A stretch of 64,000 nucleotides of DNA from Planctomycetota bacterium (GCA_016792805.1 JAEUHX010000041.1:1-64000), one strand, 5' to 3'. Counted from the first letter of the stretch, positions 51,601 through 61,552 are shown. The notes: a model not told the origin generated them from the sequence alone. Numbers and translations: made by a program.

Positions 51601-53310
51601 CTAAGGGACTCGAATCGCTCCGAGATCGAGGATCTCAGAGTCCGGAAGCACGATTTGCTGCGAACTCAAGATTCCCTCATTGCATCGAATCATAAGCTCG
51701 AGCGGTGTGCCGGTCGGGAGCCCTCGAAACTCCAGAGGTCCGATTGCAGGGCCCTTCAGAACTTTCCAACCGAAACTCGAAAAAATGGATCGGCCTTCGC
51801 TCGGCGCGGAGATCAGACAAATTACTCTTCTTCGATCTGAACCGATGCCGGCTGCGAGCCGAATGTCGAGTCGCAGAGCGCCCGAAGCCGGAATGACGTC
51901 AATGGCAAATTTCTGTGCACCTTTGCCCTCCGACGCCGGTCTCACATCGAGCGCTCCCTTCCCCTGAAAGAGCACGCCGTCCTCCCGGGCAATCACGACG
52001 TGGCACGAGGTGAGGCCGGGCGCCACATTCGACAGGAATGCGGGTTGCCCTACGCATCCCGAGAAAAGGCGGGTCTCCTCGTGAGTCTCAACACGTCCGT
52101 TCAGCTCAAGGCGTACCGTGTAGCGGCCATTCACTGGCTCATGGTTCGGTAGCAATCCGACGATCTCCACAGCGACGCGTCGCTCCGGGAATTGCTTGAG
52201 CACAATTCGTCGATGCGCGCGGTCGTGGCCGAGCTCCTCCACGGCGCTTTCATAGAGGTCACTGCGCTTTGGGTAAATCCGGATGCCTACAGCTCCGCTG
52301 AGGTCTCCTCGAAACTCCGCGATCCCCTTCTCGTCGGTGTCTTGGTCGATCAGGCTGTGGCCGTCTGGAATCGTGAGACTCACGATTGCGAAGACGGGCT
52401 CGCCGCTTGGATTCAACACTTGGCACGAAAATGACACAGGAGGATTGGGGAGCCTCACGTCTTGGCGCCAGCCCCCACCCGCGCCATCCATAGGAATCCG
52501 CGCGCGCAATCCCTCGACCGTTGCCATCAAAGTCCAGGGGCCTGCCGGAACATGTGCAAGGTCAAATTCTCCTTCACGATTATTCTCCCGGGCAGACCGC
52601 TTTTCGAACTCAGTCTCGACACACTTGAGCGAGGCACCAATGACGGGCTCGCCGTAGGAATCAACAAGGCGCCCCAAGAAGCGCTGCGTCGGCGGCAGTG
52701 AAACGGAGATCACAATGACCCGCCCGCGTTCGCGGCACTCGGCCGCCGATGGAACGATTCCAGTTTTTCGAGGAATCACAAATGCAGAGTCCCCTTCGAT
52801 CGGCTCAAAGCTCCACCCGCACTCTTGCTCCGGAGCGTCGATCTCGATCTCGCCGACCACGCGCAGCCCATCTGAGAGATCGCGCTGCTCCGCGTGGGAA
52901 AGGCCTTCAGTCCACGTGCAATCGATGCAGCGGGCTTTTGTCGCTTCGGTCCACTGCGCTTCCGGCTCCCGAGGTGCCTCCCCGTCCCAGAGATCGAGAT
53001 GGCCCCCAACATAAGTGGGAACCGGTGACACAAATCGAAAGATAACTTTTCCAGGAGCCGGCTCGGGCTCGGCGACTTCGGGAGCCGAGACCTCGCTGGT
53101 CAGCTTCGTCGGACGTGTGGCCTGTTCGACGGTCGCCACGGTTGCAGGCGCGGACGCGGGCGCCTGCGGCAAACTCGTGCCCTCCCCGGGCTGGGCCGCG
53201 GTCATCCACTGCGCGATGGACGCGGCGAGGATCCCCAGCAGGCAGCCGCCGAGAAGAAAAAGCAGCCGCCGACGCAGCGCGCTGGGGCGAATGCTGGGGG
53301 GGCGGCTCAT
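51601..53310 (-). CDS. Membrane-anchored carboxypeptidase-regulatory-like repeat protein
   Basis: The product is 569 residues from the ATG at 53310. The start is followed by basic residues and one membrane segment (LLFLLGGCLLGILAASIAQW). The outside part has a beta domain with a CxxC-like pair (RCIDCTWTEGLSH), then a CarboxypepD_reg-type unit FLGRLVDSYGEPVIGASL and later repeats ASLKCV, SFSCQVLNPSGEPVFAIVSLTIPDG. No catalytic residues are recognised. It is similar in plan to the protein at 3574-6009. Divergent from the S41 peptidase gene with a 221-base gap. Confidence 0.72.
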   Translation of the reverse strand: MSRPPSIRPSALRRRLLFLLGGCLLGILAASIAQWMTAAQPGEGTSLPQAPASAPATVATVEQATRPTKLTSEVSAPEVAEPEPAPGKVIFRFVSPVPTYVGGHLDLWDGEAPREPEAQWTEATKARCIDCTWTEGLSHAEQRDLSDGLRVVGEIEIDAPEQECGWSFEPIEGDSAFVIPRKTGIVPSAAECRERGRVIVISVSLPPTQRFLGRLVDSYGEPVIGASLKCVETEFEKRSARENNREGEFDLAHVPAGPWTLMATVEGLRARIPMDGAGGGWRQDVRLPNPPVSFSCQVLNPSGEPVFAIVSLTIPDGHSLIDQDTDEKGIAEFRGDLSGAVGIRIYPKRSDLYESAVEELGHDRAHRRIVLKQFPERRVAVEIVGLLPNHEPVNGRYTVRLELNGRVETHEETRLFSGCVGQPAFLSNVAPGLTSCHVVIAREDGVLFQGKGALDVRPASEGKGAQKFAIDVIPASGALRLDIRLAAGIGSDRRRVICLISAPSEGRSIFSSFGWKVLKGPAIGPLEFRGLPTGTPLELMIRCNEGILSSQQIVLPDSEILDLGAIRVP

Positions 53311-53531
53311 CGTTTGGGGGCGAGGCACACCGGGGAGCCTCTCAATCTTCATACCATTGATCGCCGCTCGCCGCGAGACCAGTGCGCGGGCTCAACCGTT
53401 CCGGCGGCGAAACCCCGTGGACGCGCGCGGGGTCCTCGGCGCGTTGAGCGCGGCAGCCGTGCAGGGAGGCGTCTACACTTCGCGCACTGCGCGCAGGCGG
53501 CCGACAGGCCGAGTGCGCCACACCGAGACCC

Positions 53532-55664
53532 ATGCAACGATTCCGCTCGCTCCTTCGTCCCCGTGCCGCGCTCGCGGCGGTTCTGTCACTTCTCGCCGCA
53601 TGCTCCTCGCGTCCCGCGCTGAGCCTCGAACAACGCCGAGAGATTTTTGAAGATGCTTGGAAACGCATCGGCGAGAAGCATTACGACCCAACGATGGGAG
53701 GAGTCGATTGGAGCGCGGTGAAAGTCCGCTACGCGCCGAAGGTCGACGCCGCTGGCAGCGAGGGCGAACTCGTCACCGTTTTGAATGAGATGGTGGGCGA
53801 GCTCAAGCATTCGCACGTCGGCGTGATGCCGCCCGATCCTGGCCGCTCGAAGCGGCCGAATATTGCTACAAAGAACTTGGACGCGCCGGTCCAGAGTGAG
53901 GCGCCGGGCTCTGCCCAGCCGGGAGCGAGTGCTCCAGAGAAGTCGCCGCTCGCCGAGGAACGGAGGCCGGGCGTCTCCGGATTGCGCGCCGCCTACGTCG
54001 ACGGTCTGGTTCTCGTCACGTCGGTGACCTCCGGCGGCCCGGCTGCGCGCGCGGGCGTGAGGCCAGGAGATGCTATCGAAGCAATCGACGGCGAGCCGGT
54101 GAGCGGACTGCTGGAGGAGATCCACAGGCGCTCCAACTCGCGAGTGGCTGGGATCATCCCATACGCCATCAATGAGCTGCTTGGCGGAAGAGCGGGATCC
54201 AAAGTCACGTTAAAGCTCCAGGGAGCGGATGGGGCCACCCGCGTCGCGACCCTTGAGCGCGCAGCGCCGGAGATTCCGCCCCTTGAGCTCGGAGCGCTCG
54301 GCTCGATGGACGCCGAGTTCGAGTCGAGGATCCTCGATGGCAATATTCTTTATGTGCGTTTCACGCCGTGTTTCGTGCCGCTGCAAGAAAAGCTCGAGCA
54401 GGCGCTTGAGAAAGCGGGCGATCCGGCCGGCGTGATTCTTGACGTTCGGGACAACCCGGGCGGGCTCGGCGCAGTGGCCATGGGCGTCGCTCGCCACTTC
54501 TTCTATGAGGAGCGCGAGCTTGGCTCGATGCGCATGCGCAACGCGCCGGAGCCCCTTCGGTTCAAGGTGAACCCCGATGAGTCGCCGTATCGCGGGCCGC
54601 TCGTGATTCTTGTGAACGAGTCCTCGGCCAGCACGTCGGAGATTCTTGGCGCCGGCATGCAGAAGCTCGGGCGCGCGCGCATCGTCGGGCAGACGAGTAT
54701 GGGCGCGGCGCTGCCTTCGGTCGTCGAGCGCATCGCCCATGATTGGCGTGTGCAGGCGGTGGTGGCCGACTTCACACTTCCCGACGGCACGTCGGTGGAA
54801 GGGATCGGCGTGGTTCCCGATGTCGCGGTGAAGCCAACTCGCGCCGATTACGTCGCGGGACGAGACCCCGTTCTGGAGGCCGCCGTGCGGGAACTCGCCA
54901 ACGCTCCGCGGCTTGCGCCGCCTCCGGCAAAGGCACAGCCGTCGGAGGAGGTCGCCGCGAGCCCCCGCAAGCCGTGCGAGATGTCGCCGGATATGGAGGC
55001 TTTGCTGCAGCAGATGGAGGCCGATCCTGCCGTACAGAAGCTACACAAAGCGAAGACCCTTCGCATATCGACGAGAATGTCCATCATGGACATGGAAGGA
55101 ACGAGCGTCACCACGGTGCTCAGCCCCGACAAAATGCACACGTTGGGTTCGCTCCCGATGGCCGGCGAGACCTTACAGGTCTATGACGGCAAGCGCGGCT
55201 GGTCGCGCAGCGACATCGAAGGCATGCGCGAGCTGCAGGGTGAGGAACTCGGTGCATTCAAGCGGGGCGCTCGCATGGACGCGGGCGCATGGCGCGAGAA
55301 TTTTGCCAAGTTGGAGATTCTGGAACGCAAAAAGGACGGTGAGCGCGACTGCATCGTGATTCAGCAGACGCCCCACGAGGGCGAAGGCGGGCCGATCACC
55401 ATTCACCTGGATGCGAAGACGCTGCTCCCCTACCGCTCGGAGTCCACAATGAAGTCCCGCATGGGACCGATCCACGTGGCGACGGATATTCAAGAATATG
55501 GCGACTTTGACGGCGTGCGGATGCCCAAAGTGATGTTGGCGAAGGTGGGCGGTGTCGAGCTGAAGACGACGATCGAAAAAGTGGAACTCGACGTGCCGGT
55601 GGACGAGGCGATGTTTAAGAAACCGGCGAAGAAGAAAAAGAAGGCGTCGGAGAGCGAGAAGTAA
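53532..55664 (+). CDS. S41-family peptidase lipoprotein fused to a LolA-like domain
   Basis: The product is 710 residues. The signal has a lipobox (LLAAC, Cys24). Residues ~30-130 are the S41 N region (EIFEDAWKRIGEKHYDP, LKHSHVGVM). A PDZ domain occupies ~150-240 (VTSGGPAARAGVRPGDAIEAIDGEPV). The S41 core has LDVRDNPGG and the nucleophile in NESSASTSEILGAG. The lysine of Ser-Lys type S41 proteases is not in the expected place (GQTSMGAALPS), so the tricorn-type Ser-His layout with HSH is more likely. From ~490 a second module (RISTRMSIMDMEGTSVTTV, VYDGKRGWSRS, IHLDAKTLLPYRSE) resembles a LolA-type lipoprotein-sorting domain. Confidence 0.83.
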   Translation: MQRFRSLLRPRAALAAVLSLLAACSSRPALSLEQRREIFEDAWKRIGEKHYDPTMGGVDWSAVKVRYAPKVDAAGSEGELVTVLNEMVGELKHSHVGVMPPDPGRSKRPNIATKNLDAPVQSEAPGSAQPGASAPEKSPLAEERRPGVSGLRAAYVDGLVLVTSVTSGGPAARAGVRPGDAIEAIDGEPVSGLLEEIHRRSNSRVAGIIPYAINELLGGRAGSKVTLKLQGADGATRVATLERAAPEIPPLELGALGSMDAEFESRILDGNILYVRFTPCFVPLQEKLEQALEKAGDPAGVILDVRDNPGGLGAVAMGVARHFFYEERELGSMRMRNAPEPLRFKVNPDESPYRGPLVILVNESSASTSEILGAGMQKLGRARIVGQTSMGAALPSVVERIAHDWRVQAVVADFTLPDGTSVEGIGVVPDVAVKPTRADYVAGRDPVLEAAVRELANAPRLAPPPAKAQPSEEVAASPRKPCEMSPDMEALLQQMEADPAVQKLHKAKTLRISTRMSIMDMEGTSVTTVLSPDKMHTLGSLPMAGETLQVYDGKRGWSRSDIEGMRELQGEELGAFKRGARMDAGAWRENFAKLEILERKKDGERDCIVIQQTPHEGEGGPITIHLDAKTLLPYRSESTMKSRMGPIHVATDIQEYGDFDGVRMPKVMLAKVGGVELKTTIEKVELDVPVDEAMFKKPAKKKKKASESEK

Positions 55665-55680
55665 CCGGTGCGGACGGATC

Positions 55681-55702
55681 GCCGCGGGGGACGCCCCGCG
55701 GC
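55681..55702. terminator. Hairpin between convergent S41 peptidase and acyl-CoA ligase genes
   Basis: A perfect 9-bp G/C-rich stem (55681-55689 with 55694-55702) with a 4-base loop lies between the two converging stop codons. There is only ATCCTTATC after it on the plus strand, so termination strength is uncertain. Its position fits a bidirectional terminator. Confidence 0.65.
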
Positions 55703-55713
55703 ATCCTTATCAA

Positions 55714-57573
55714 TCAATCCGCCAAGAGCTTTGTGATGACGGCGCCGTAGCGCTCGACCACCGCCCTGCGCTTCACCTTCAACGTCGCAGTCAATAATCC
55801 GTTCTGCACATCCAGCGGCTTTCGCAGAATGGCGATCCGCACTGGGCGCTCATAGGGACGGTACCCCGCCGACGAAGAGACCAGGCGATCGATCTCGGCG
55901 CGCAGCGCCTTGCGCGCCGCCTCATCTTCGATCCAATCCCCCGCGCCGTCGGCAACCGCCTTCGAAGTTACTTCTGCGAGCCGCTCCAGATTCGGAACCA
56001 GGATCACCCCAAGCTGCTTCGCATCCTGCCCGACGACCACCGCCTGCGCGATGAGTGGACTTGCCTTCAGCGCCGTTTCCACGCGCTCGGGCTCAATCTT
56101 CTCGCCGCCGCGCAGCGCAATCGTGTCTTTGGCGCGGCCCACGATCCAAATCTCCCCGCGTTCGTCGATGCGCGCCAAATCGCCCGTGTCGAACCAGCCG
56201 TCCTCGGGGAACGCCTTCGCCGTCTGCTCCGCGTCCCGATAGTAACCTTTCGTGACTTGTGGACCGCGAACGCGCAGCACTCCCACCTCGCCCGGTTTCG
56301 CCGTCGCGCCCTCGAGCGTCACGAGCTTCACATCCGTTCCGGGGATCGGCGCGCCCACCGGCCCCGGCCGATTGGCCCAGTGCCTGCGCACGGCGATCAC
56401 CGGCGACGTCTCCGTGAGCCCATAGCCATTCAGAATCGGAACGCCGAGCGCCTGCAGGAACTCATCGAGCGCGAAAGGCAGCGATCCGCCTCCGCTCACG
56501 GCCACCTTCAGCCGATCGAGCCCGGCCTTCTCGCGCAGCGGATCGAAAACCACTTTTCGCGCGAGCCACGCAAGCGGCGCCACAGCGAGCGCGGCAAGTG
56601 AGCTGCCGCGCGCCCGCGCGCGCACATGCGCCAGCGACAGCGCCTTCGCCGTCTCGAAGAGCCGCCGCCGCATCGGGGGCGCCTTGGCGACCTTATCGGT
56701 AATGCCTTCGTTGAGCCCTTCCCACACACGCGGCACCGTCCCGATCAACTGTGGCTTCTCGCTCTGGAAATCGCCCCGCAGCCGGCGCGGGTCGGTGTAG
56801 ACAAGTGTTGCCCCTTTGTCTAACACCACATATTCGATCAGCCGCTCGAACATGTGCCACGTGGGCAGGATCGAAAGAGCCACTTCTCCCGGGGCGACCG
56901 GAATGAGATCGCGCACGCCAGTCACGTTGGATAGCACATTTCCGTGGGTGAGCTGCACGCCCTTCGGCACGCCAGTGGTCCCGGAAGTATACACAAGCGT
57001 CAGCAGCGCGTCCGACGGCACCGTCGGCCCAAGCCGCGCAAGGTCATCCTCGCCTCGCGCGAGCCTCGCCTTCCCACGATCTAACAATTCGTCGAAGGAC
57101 AGCACGCGCAGATGCTCGAGCCGCCCAATCCGCTTCGGATCTCCCTCCAGCAGCACCAAGAAATCGAGCCCCGGCATCTGTGAGATCGCCTCCGCGAGCG
57201 CGCGAGCCCGCTCCACGCTCTCCACGACGGCGCCGCGCGAGCCCGAGTGCGAAAGAATGGTAATGATCTCCAGATTCGCGGTGTCGCCGCCGCGGGGCAC
57301 GTCGACGGCCCCCATCGCGCCGAGCGCGAGGTCGACGACGAGCCACTCCCGCCGATTGTCGGAAATGAGTCCGACGCGGTCGCCCGAGCGCACCCCAAGG
57401 TCGGCGAACCCGGCGCCCGCTTGGCGCACGAACTCGTAGAGTTCGCGATAGCTGACCGGCGAGTGATCCTTGCTGGTGCGCCGACGCAAACATTCACGGT
57501 CGCCGTATTCGCGCGCGACGCGCTGGAGCCAGAGCCCCACATTGGGCTCGCGAAGCGTGATGCCTTCGGTCAC
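55714..57573 (-). CDS. Long-chain acyl-CoA synthetase (AMP-forming)
   Basis: The product is 619 residues. It has the adenylate-forming enzyme motifs: the P-loop VYTSGTTGVPKGVQLTH (about 198-214), GYGLTETSPVIAV, WFDTGDLARIDERGEIWIVGRAKDTIALRGGEKIEPE (hinge and A8 region) and the late YRPYERPVRIAIL. This pattern is that of FadD15-like long-chain fatty acid CoA ligases, which activate fatty acids for degradation or lipid synthesis at the cytoplasmic side. Stands alone on its strand. Repeat copy A begins 12 bases before its start. Confidence 0.92.
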   Translation of the reverse strand: MTEGITLREPNVGLWLQRVAREYGDRECLRRRTSKDHSPVSYRELYEFVRQAGAGFADLGVRSGDRVGLISDNRREWLVVDLALGAMGAVDVPRGGDTANLEIITILSHSGSRGAVVESVERARALAEAISQMPGLDFLVLLEGDPKRIGRLEHLRVLSFDELLDRGKARLARGEDDLARLGPTVPSDALLTLVYTSGTTGVPKGVQLTHGNVLSNVTGVRDLIPVAPGEVALSILPTWHMFERLIEYVVLDKGATLVYTDPRRLRGDFQSEKPQLIGTVPRVWEGLNEGITDKVAKAPPMRRRLFETAKALSLAHVRARARGSSLAALAVAPLAWLARKVVFDPLREKAGLDRLKVAVSGGGSLPFALDEFLQALGVPILNGYGLTETSPVIAVRRHWANRPGPVGAPIPGTDVKLVTLEGATAKPGEVGVLRVRGPQVTKGYYRDAEQTAKAFPEDGWFDTGDLARIDERGEIWIVGRAKDTIALRGGEKIEPERVETALKASPLIAQAVVVGQDAKQLGVILVPNLERLAEVTSKAVADGAGDWIEDEAARKALRAEIDRLVSSSAGYRPYERPVRIAILRKPLDVQNGLLTATLKVKRRAVVERYGAVITKLLAD

Positions 57574-57585
57574 CGCGGCAGTCTA

Positions 57586-57748
57586 GCTGCCTGTGGCAGA
57601 AGTGCTCCGCAGAGCGAGCGCGAGGATTTTTCGCGAGATCGGGGAGGGCCGCCGCAGACGTAGCCAAGGAGCTACGGCGAGGCGGCCCGACGATGGGATC
57701 GCGAAAGAGTCCCGCGCGCAGCTCGGATGACTTCTGTCGCGGGCAGCA
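57586..57748. repeat. Palindromic MITE-like repeat, copy A
   Basis: 163 bp, an imperfect palindrome centred exactly on CGTAGC-CAAGGA-GCTACG (57659-57676). The left end CTGCCTGTGGCAGAAGTGCTCCGC pairs with a right end that reads CTGCCCGCGACAGAAGTCATCCG on the other strand. It is close to copy B (61553) along its whole length. It lies in the divergent gap between the acyl-CoA ligase and TraB-like genes, so both starts face away from it. Confidence 0.85.
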
Positions 57749-57800
57749 AAGCAGCGGCCTAGGGCTTACGGCGCGTAACCTCTCGGGACCACCACACACG

Positions 57801-58730
57801 ATGCGCACTCGAATCTTTGCACTCGTCGCGGCCATGGTGCTTGCGGCCGGCGCCTGCGCAACGCGGCGCCTTCCCGCGGTGCGGCGCGTTCCGACGACGG
57901 AAGCGGCTTTGCCGGTTGCGCTCGCGTACCCGGCGCGCGAGGACGCCGAGGTGACCCCCGCGCGCAATTGCGTGCGCTGGGAGTCGGTCTGGTCAACCGA
58001 TCCGCTGGATGGCGCCACCCGCGGGCTCAAGACCTCCATCACGCGCTGGAGCCACCCGGAAAGAAAATCACAAATCACGCTGATCGCCGCGGTCCACGTC
58101 GGCGACCCCGGCTATTACGATTCCATCCGAACGCTGCTCCATCGCTATGACCGCGTCCTCGTGGAAGGGCTTCGTGAGTCGCCCGACGGCCCGGCGGTCG
58201 ATCCCAAGGACAAAAAGGCGTTCCTCGAGACGATTGCCGTGGCGAAGCTCATCGCCGAAGGTCTCGACCTCGTGCTCCAGCGCGACCGCCTGGAGCACGG
58301 TGAGCTGTGGCGCCTCGCCGACGCCGACCTCGGCACCTTCTGCGCCGAGCTCCGCCGTCGCGGCGCCCAGTTCCCGTCCGAGTCGGCCGATTTCCAGAAG
58401 GGCGTGGAGCTACTCACCGAGCTTTTCGAGGACGCGCGCAGCGACGATCCATCCCTCGAGCGGCAGGAGATCTGGGCGAGGATTGGGCGCATCCTGGCGG
58501 CGCGCTCCGACGAGGACGCCTTCGACGAGGTGGCAATCACGTTCCGCAATCAGTTCGTTTGGAACGCGCTCGAGGAGGAGCTCGCTGCGGTGCCGCCGCC
58601 GAGATCCATCGGCCTCGTCTATGGCGGCGCCCACATGGAGGATCTCCACATGCGGCTCGTCGGTGCCGGTTGGCGCTGCCGCGATCTCCATTGGATCCCC
58701 GCTTGGGGGCTCGTGCGCCGCGATCCGTGA
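57801..58730 (+). CDS. TraB/GumN-family lipoprotein
   Basis: The product is 309 residues from the ATG at 57801. The signal ends in a lipobox-like AAGAC. The TraB/GumN-like core has ITLIAAVHVGDPGYYDSIRTLL, then YDRVLVEGLRE, a helical middle, and a C end with GLVYGGAHMEDLHMRLVGAGW. These conserved His/Glu/Gly-His motifs sit where members are thought to bind metal, though the biochemical role is unsettled. A 3'-end fragment of this gene is duplicated at 61716-61852 in front of tRNA-Pro. It follows repeat copy A. Confidence 0.82.
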   Translation: MRTRIFALVAAMVLAAGACATRRLPAVRRVPTTEAALPVALAYPAREDAEVTPARNCVRWESVWSTDPLDGATRGLKTSITRWSHPERKSQITLIAAVHVGDPGYYDSIRTLLHRYDRVLVEGLRESPDGPAVDPKDKKAFLETIAVAKLIAEGLDLVLQRDRLEHGELWRLADADLGTFCAELRRRGAQFPSESADFQKGVELLTELFEDARSDDPSLERQEIWARIGRILAARSDEDAFDEVAITFRNQFVWNALEEELAAVPPPRSIGLVYGGAHMEDLHMRLVGAGWRCRDLHWIPAWGLVRRDP

Positions 58731-58799
58731 CGCGGGGCGTCGCGCCGCGCCGCCGCCTTGCCGGACTCGACTTCAGTGCGCCCGAAATTCGAACCCCAT

Positions 58800-58865
58800 C
58801 GGGCCGAGGCGCGGCTCGCGGTGGAATGGTCGAAGGTCCCGACTCTCACGCCCCAGCCATGTGGC
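58800..58865 (+). pseudogene. Decayed tRNA-Pro remnant
   Basis: CGGGCCG-A-GGCGC-G-GCT at the left matches the first 18 bases of the intact tRNA-Pro at 61977, and the ~25 bases before it match the tRNA's own upstream sequence. Downstream the D, anticodon and T arms are mostly lost. It is the left copy of a duplicated TraB-tRNA segment. Confidence 0.6.
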
Positions 58866-59016
58866 TCCAAGGAGACTCCGAACTATTCGACCTGGCCACG
58901 GAGAGCGTGGGTCGGTCAGGCTGCCTTGACGCTCCTGAAACGCTGTGGGAGCCTCTGGTGAAGCGATTTGGTTGCCTAGGCGCCAACTCGAATCAAATTC
59001 CGAACGGAGCATCGTC

Positions 59017-59972
59017 ATGATCACATTTCGATCGCAAATGTGGAACTCTGTCGCAACACTGGCGAGTGGAGTCGTAATTCTCTCTAGCGAGTGCGTAGGA
59101 CAGGGGAGTCCAGTTCCCGCATCCGCCGTCCAGGACCGAGTGCTGATTGCATAAATCGGAGGCACGTCTCAGGCACAATCGCTTGCGAATTTCGGCTGGA
59201 CGATGTCCGCGGGGAGGCTCGGGTTCCTTACGGACCAAGAAGAAGATCTGCTGGTTGCTGCAATCCATGAGGACCTTCCATCGGGACTAAATTGTGGTGC
59301 TGGCTACTTTTTCTCGGACATCTTGCTCTCTCCCTCATCCTCTAAGCGGCTCCCTTTTTCGGATACGCCAACTACCTGACGAATCCAACTCAAATGTGGA
59401 TCGCCATCAAACCCGATCCGGCCGTCTCGGCCACCTTTGAGCAGTTCGGAGTTACTGTTGCTTCCGGAGACTTCGACGGAGATGGAAAAGCGGAGGTCGT
59501 CGCCTCGTATGTCTTCCAAAATATTACTTCCAGCTCGGCTACGAAGTTCGTAGACGACGCTCCCTTCGCAAGCGCAGGCTCCAGCGGATTCATCAAGCTA
59601 AAGAGCCCAATCTCCGGGAATGAGGCTCCTCGCGCCCGGTTTGGCCGCGGCTCCGCCGTGGTGAGCTGGAAGCACCAAGACAACGTCGTTCGCCCATGCC
59701 TCCTGGTGGGCGAGCCAGGCGCGTACACCCACGGAAGCTGCGAAGCTGGGAAGGCCCATCTGTACGCACTACCCATTCAGGCCCCGACGGACACGCCAGT
59801 CTGGACACTACAGAGCCCCACCCCGACACCCTGCGGCAACTTCGGCGCCGCCGTGGCCTCCCTTCGATACAACTCCACAGATCTAGGGCAGCAGTTCGCC
59901 ATCTCCGCGCGCGGTGAGCCTGCGGGCGGCCTCTCGGGCGCCGGGATCGTCTTTACCTATCGACCCCAGTAG
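59017..59972 (+). pseudogene. Broken FG-GAP repeat protein gene
   Basis: A signal peptide (MITFRSQMWNSVATLASGVV) starts at 59017. The frame meets TAA at about 59152, continues in the same frame after it with FG-GAP-like sequence (NFGWTMSAGRLG, then LLVAAIHEDLPSGLNCGAGYFFS), then shifts frame near 59345 beside a CCCTTTTTC run. The new frame continues FFGYANYLTNPTQ into FGVTVASGDFDGDGKAEVVASY and GNFGAAVASL, ending at 59972. Two lesions in ~200 bases argue for true decay, though homopolymer error could explain the shift. An intact relative is at 14998-16650. Confidence 0.8.
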
Positions 59973-60013
59973 ACCAGAGCAGAAACTTGTTCAAATCTCA
60001 CGCTGCTTTGACC

Positions 60014-61537
60014 ATGAAGGCGATTCGCCTGATGGGAGCCTCGTTACTTTTCCACCAGCAAGCAAGTGCACAGATCGCCGATCAGGCGTTGGTCTGGGTC
60101 AAAGACCCCGTAACACTTCAGCAGCGGGTCGCGCGCTATGATCGACAGCTCCATTGGCTTGGGAGCACCGACTTCCCGCTCTCGACAAGCTACACTTCAG
60201 GGAGCATTCGGGGATCGATGGATGGGAGCGGAACCTTCTGGGTCCCGCTCGACTCGATTCAGTATCCCCATGTAATGCGCATCGACCGAGCTGGAAACAT
60301 ACTTCCACTCATTACGCTCTCGCACTATTCGATGACGTCGGTAGCTGCGCCGAATGGTGATTTTTTCTTCACAACACGCATTCCGGTAAACACTACAGGT
60401 CCCCTCTACTGCTTGGCCTCGGACGGCTCGGTCAAGTGGGCGAGCATGAATCCGCTCACTACCTTCAACGCCGGCCTGGTTCCCCAGCGACTGGCGGTCT
60501 CTCCACTCGGCAAGCTCTATGTCGGCGGCGCCACCCAAGGGGCCTGTAGCTGCTTCATCGATCACGCTGCTGTGAACCGGATCGATCCCACGAATGGATC
60601 GATCCTCTCGACGATTACCTTTCCGGGGCTCGGGCCGGGCAGCAACAAAGTCTCCTACCTACTGGAAACGTTCGCTTCCCCCGACGATACCGTCTGGGCG
60701 TGGGTGCAAACGCCCCCGTCGGGCGCGTTCTACTTTCAGATCCGGAATAGTATCGTGGTGAAATCGTTCCCGAGCCTCGCAGGGGCGGGAGCCGGCACAG
60801 ATGCGCCAAAGGTCGATGGAAAAGGGAATCTCATTTGTTCGAGCTTCCCCAACTTTCCAATCACTCAAGCCAAAGACCTTGTTCAGCTTTCCCCTATCGA
60901 CGGCCACATCGAAAAGTGGATTCCTCTCCACGGTGCCATTTCGGGTCTCGCGCTCATCGGCGGAGGCGAAGAGGTCCTGGCATCGACGGCGAATTCAATC
61001 GAAGATCGCTACTTGGAACGAATCAACCTCGTAACAGGTGTGGTTTCGGCGCTTCGCATGGGGCCCGATCAACCCGGAAGTGTCCTCGCAGGCGGAGACG
61101 CGACGGGCTTCATCTATGCGAATATTGTGAATCGAGCTGGTGACTCCGATGGCGACGGCGCCGCCAATGGTCAAGAAACGGCCGCAGGATCGAATCCTTT
61201 CGATGCGACGAGCGTTCCGTGGGGCCCGAAGGTCTACCTCTCCTGGACAGCGAACCAAGCGATCGCGCTGCGTTATGTCGATCCTGACGGCATCGCGAGC
61301 CCGAGCGGCGGCCTCACGGCCATCGACCTCCAAGTGGAGGGCTACGGCGATTTGTTGCCTGCCATTCTCCCCTTTCTCACTTCTGCGACGCTATCAGCCG
61401 ACGGAAAGGAGTTCTCTGTGGAGTTCGGAGCGCTCCCGATTCCGAGCAACCTCAAGCTCCGTTTCACGGCTCGCGCCATGGATGCGACCGGCGCGATCGG
61501 ATCCGACTGGGCAGTGACCCCGCCTGGCGTTCTATGA
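60014..61537 (+). CDS. Secreted beta-propeller-like protein of unknown function
   Basis: The product is 507 residues from the ATG at 60014, with a signal peptide (MKAIRLMGASLLFHQQASAQ). The body reads as repeated propeller blades (RIDRAGNILPLITLS, NGDFFFTTRIP, GKLYVGGATQG, DAPKVDGKGNLICSS, GFIYANIVNRAG), in the style of NHL or streptogramin-lyase-like repeats. Around residue 385 there is a thrombospondin type-3-like calcium repeat (DSDGDGAANGQETAAGSNPFDATS). No catalytic residues are evident. It begins 41 bases after the end of the broken FG-GAP gene and is followed by repeat copy B. Confidence 0.72.
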   Translation: MKAIRLMGASLLFHQQASAQIADQALVWVKDPVTLQQRVARYDRQLHWLGSTDFPLSTSYTSGSIRGSMDGSGTFWVPLDSIQYPHVMRIDRAGNILPLITLSHYSMTSVAAPNGDFFFTTRIPVNTTGPLYCLASDGSVKWASMNPLTTFNAGLVPQRLAVSPLGKLYVGGATQGACSCFIDHAAVNRIDPTNGSILSTITFPGLGPGSNKVSYLLETFASPDDTVWAWVQTPPSGAFYFQIRNSIVVKSFPSLAGAGAGTDAPKVDGKGNLICSSFPNFPITQAKDLVQLSPIDGHIEKWIPLHGAISGLALIGGGEEVLASTANSIEDRYLERINLVTGVVSALRMGPDQPGSVLAGGDATGFIYANIVNRAGDSDGDGAANGQETAAGSNPFDATSVPWGPKVYLSWTANQAIALRYVDPDGIASPSGGLTAIDLQVEGYGDLLPAILPFLTSATLSADGKEFSVEFGALPIPSNLKLRFTARAMDATGAIGSDWAVTPPGVL

Positions 61538-61552
61538 ACTCTGTGCCCCAGA

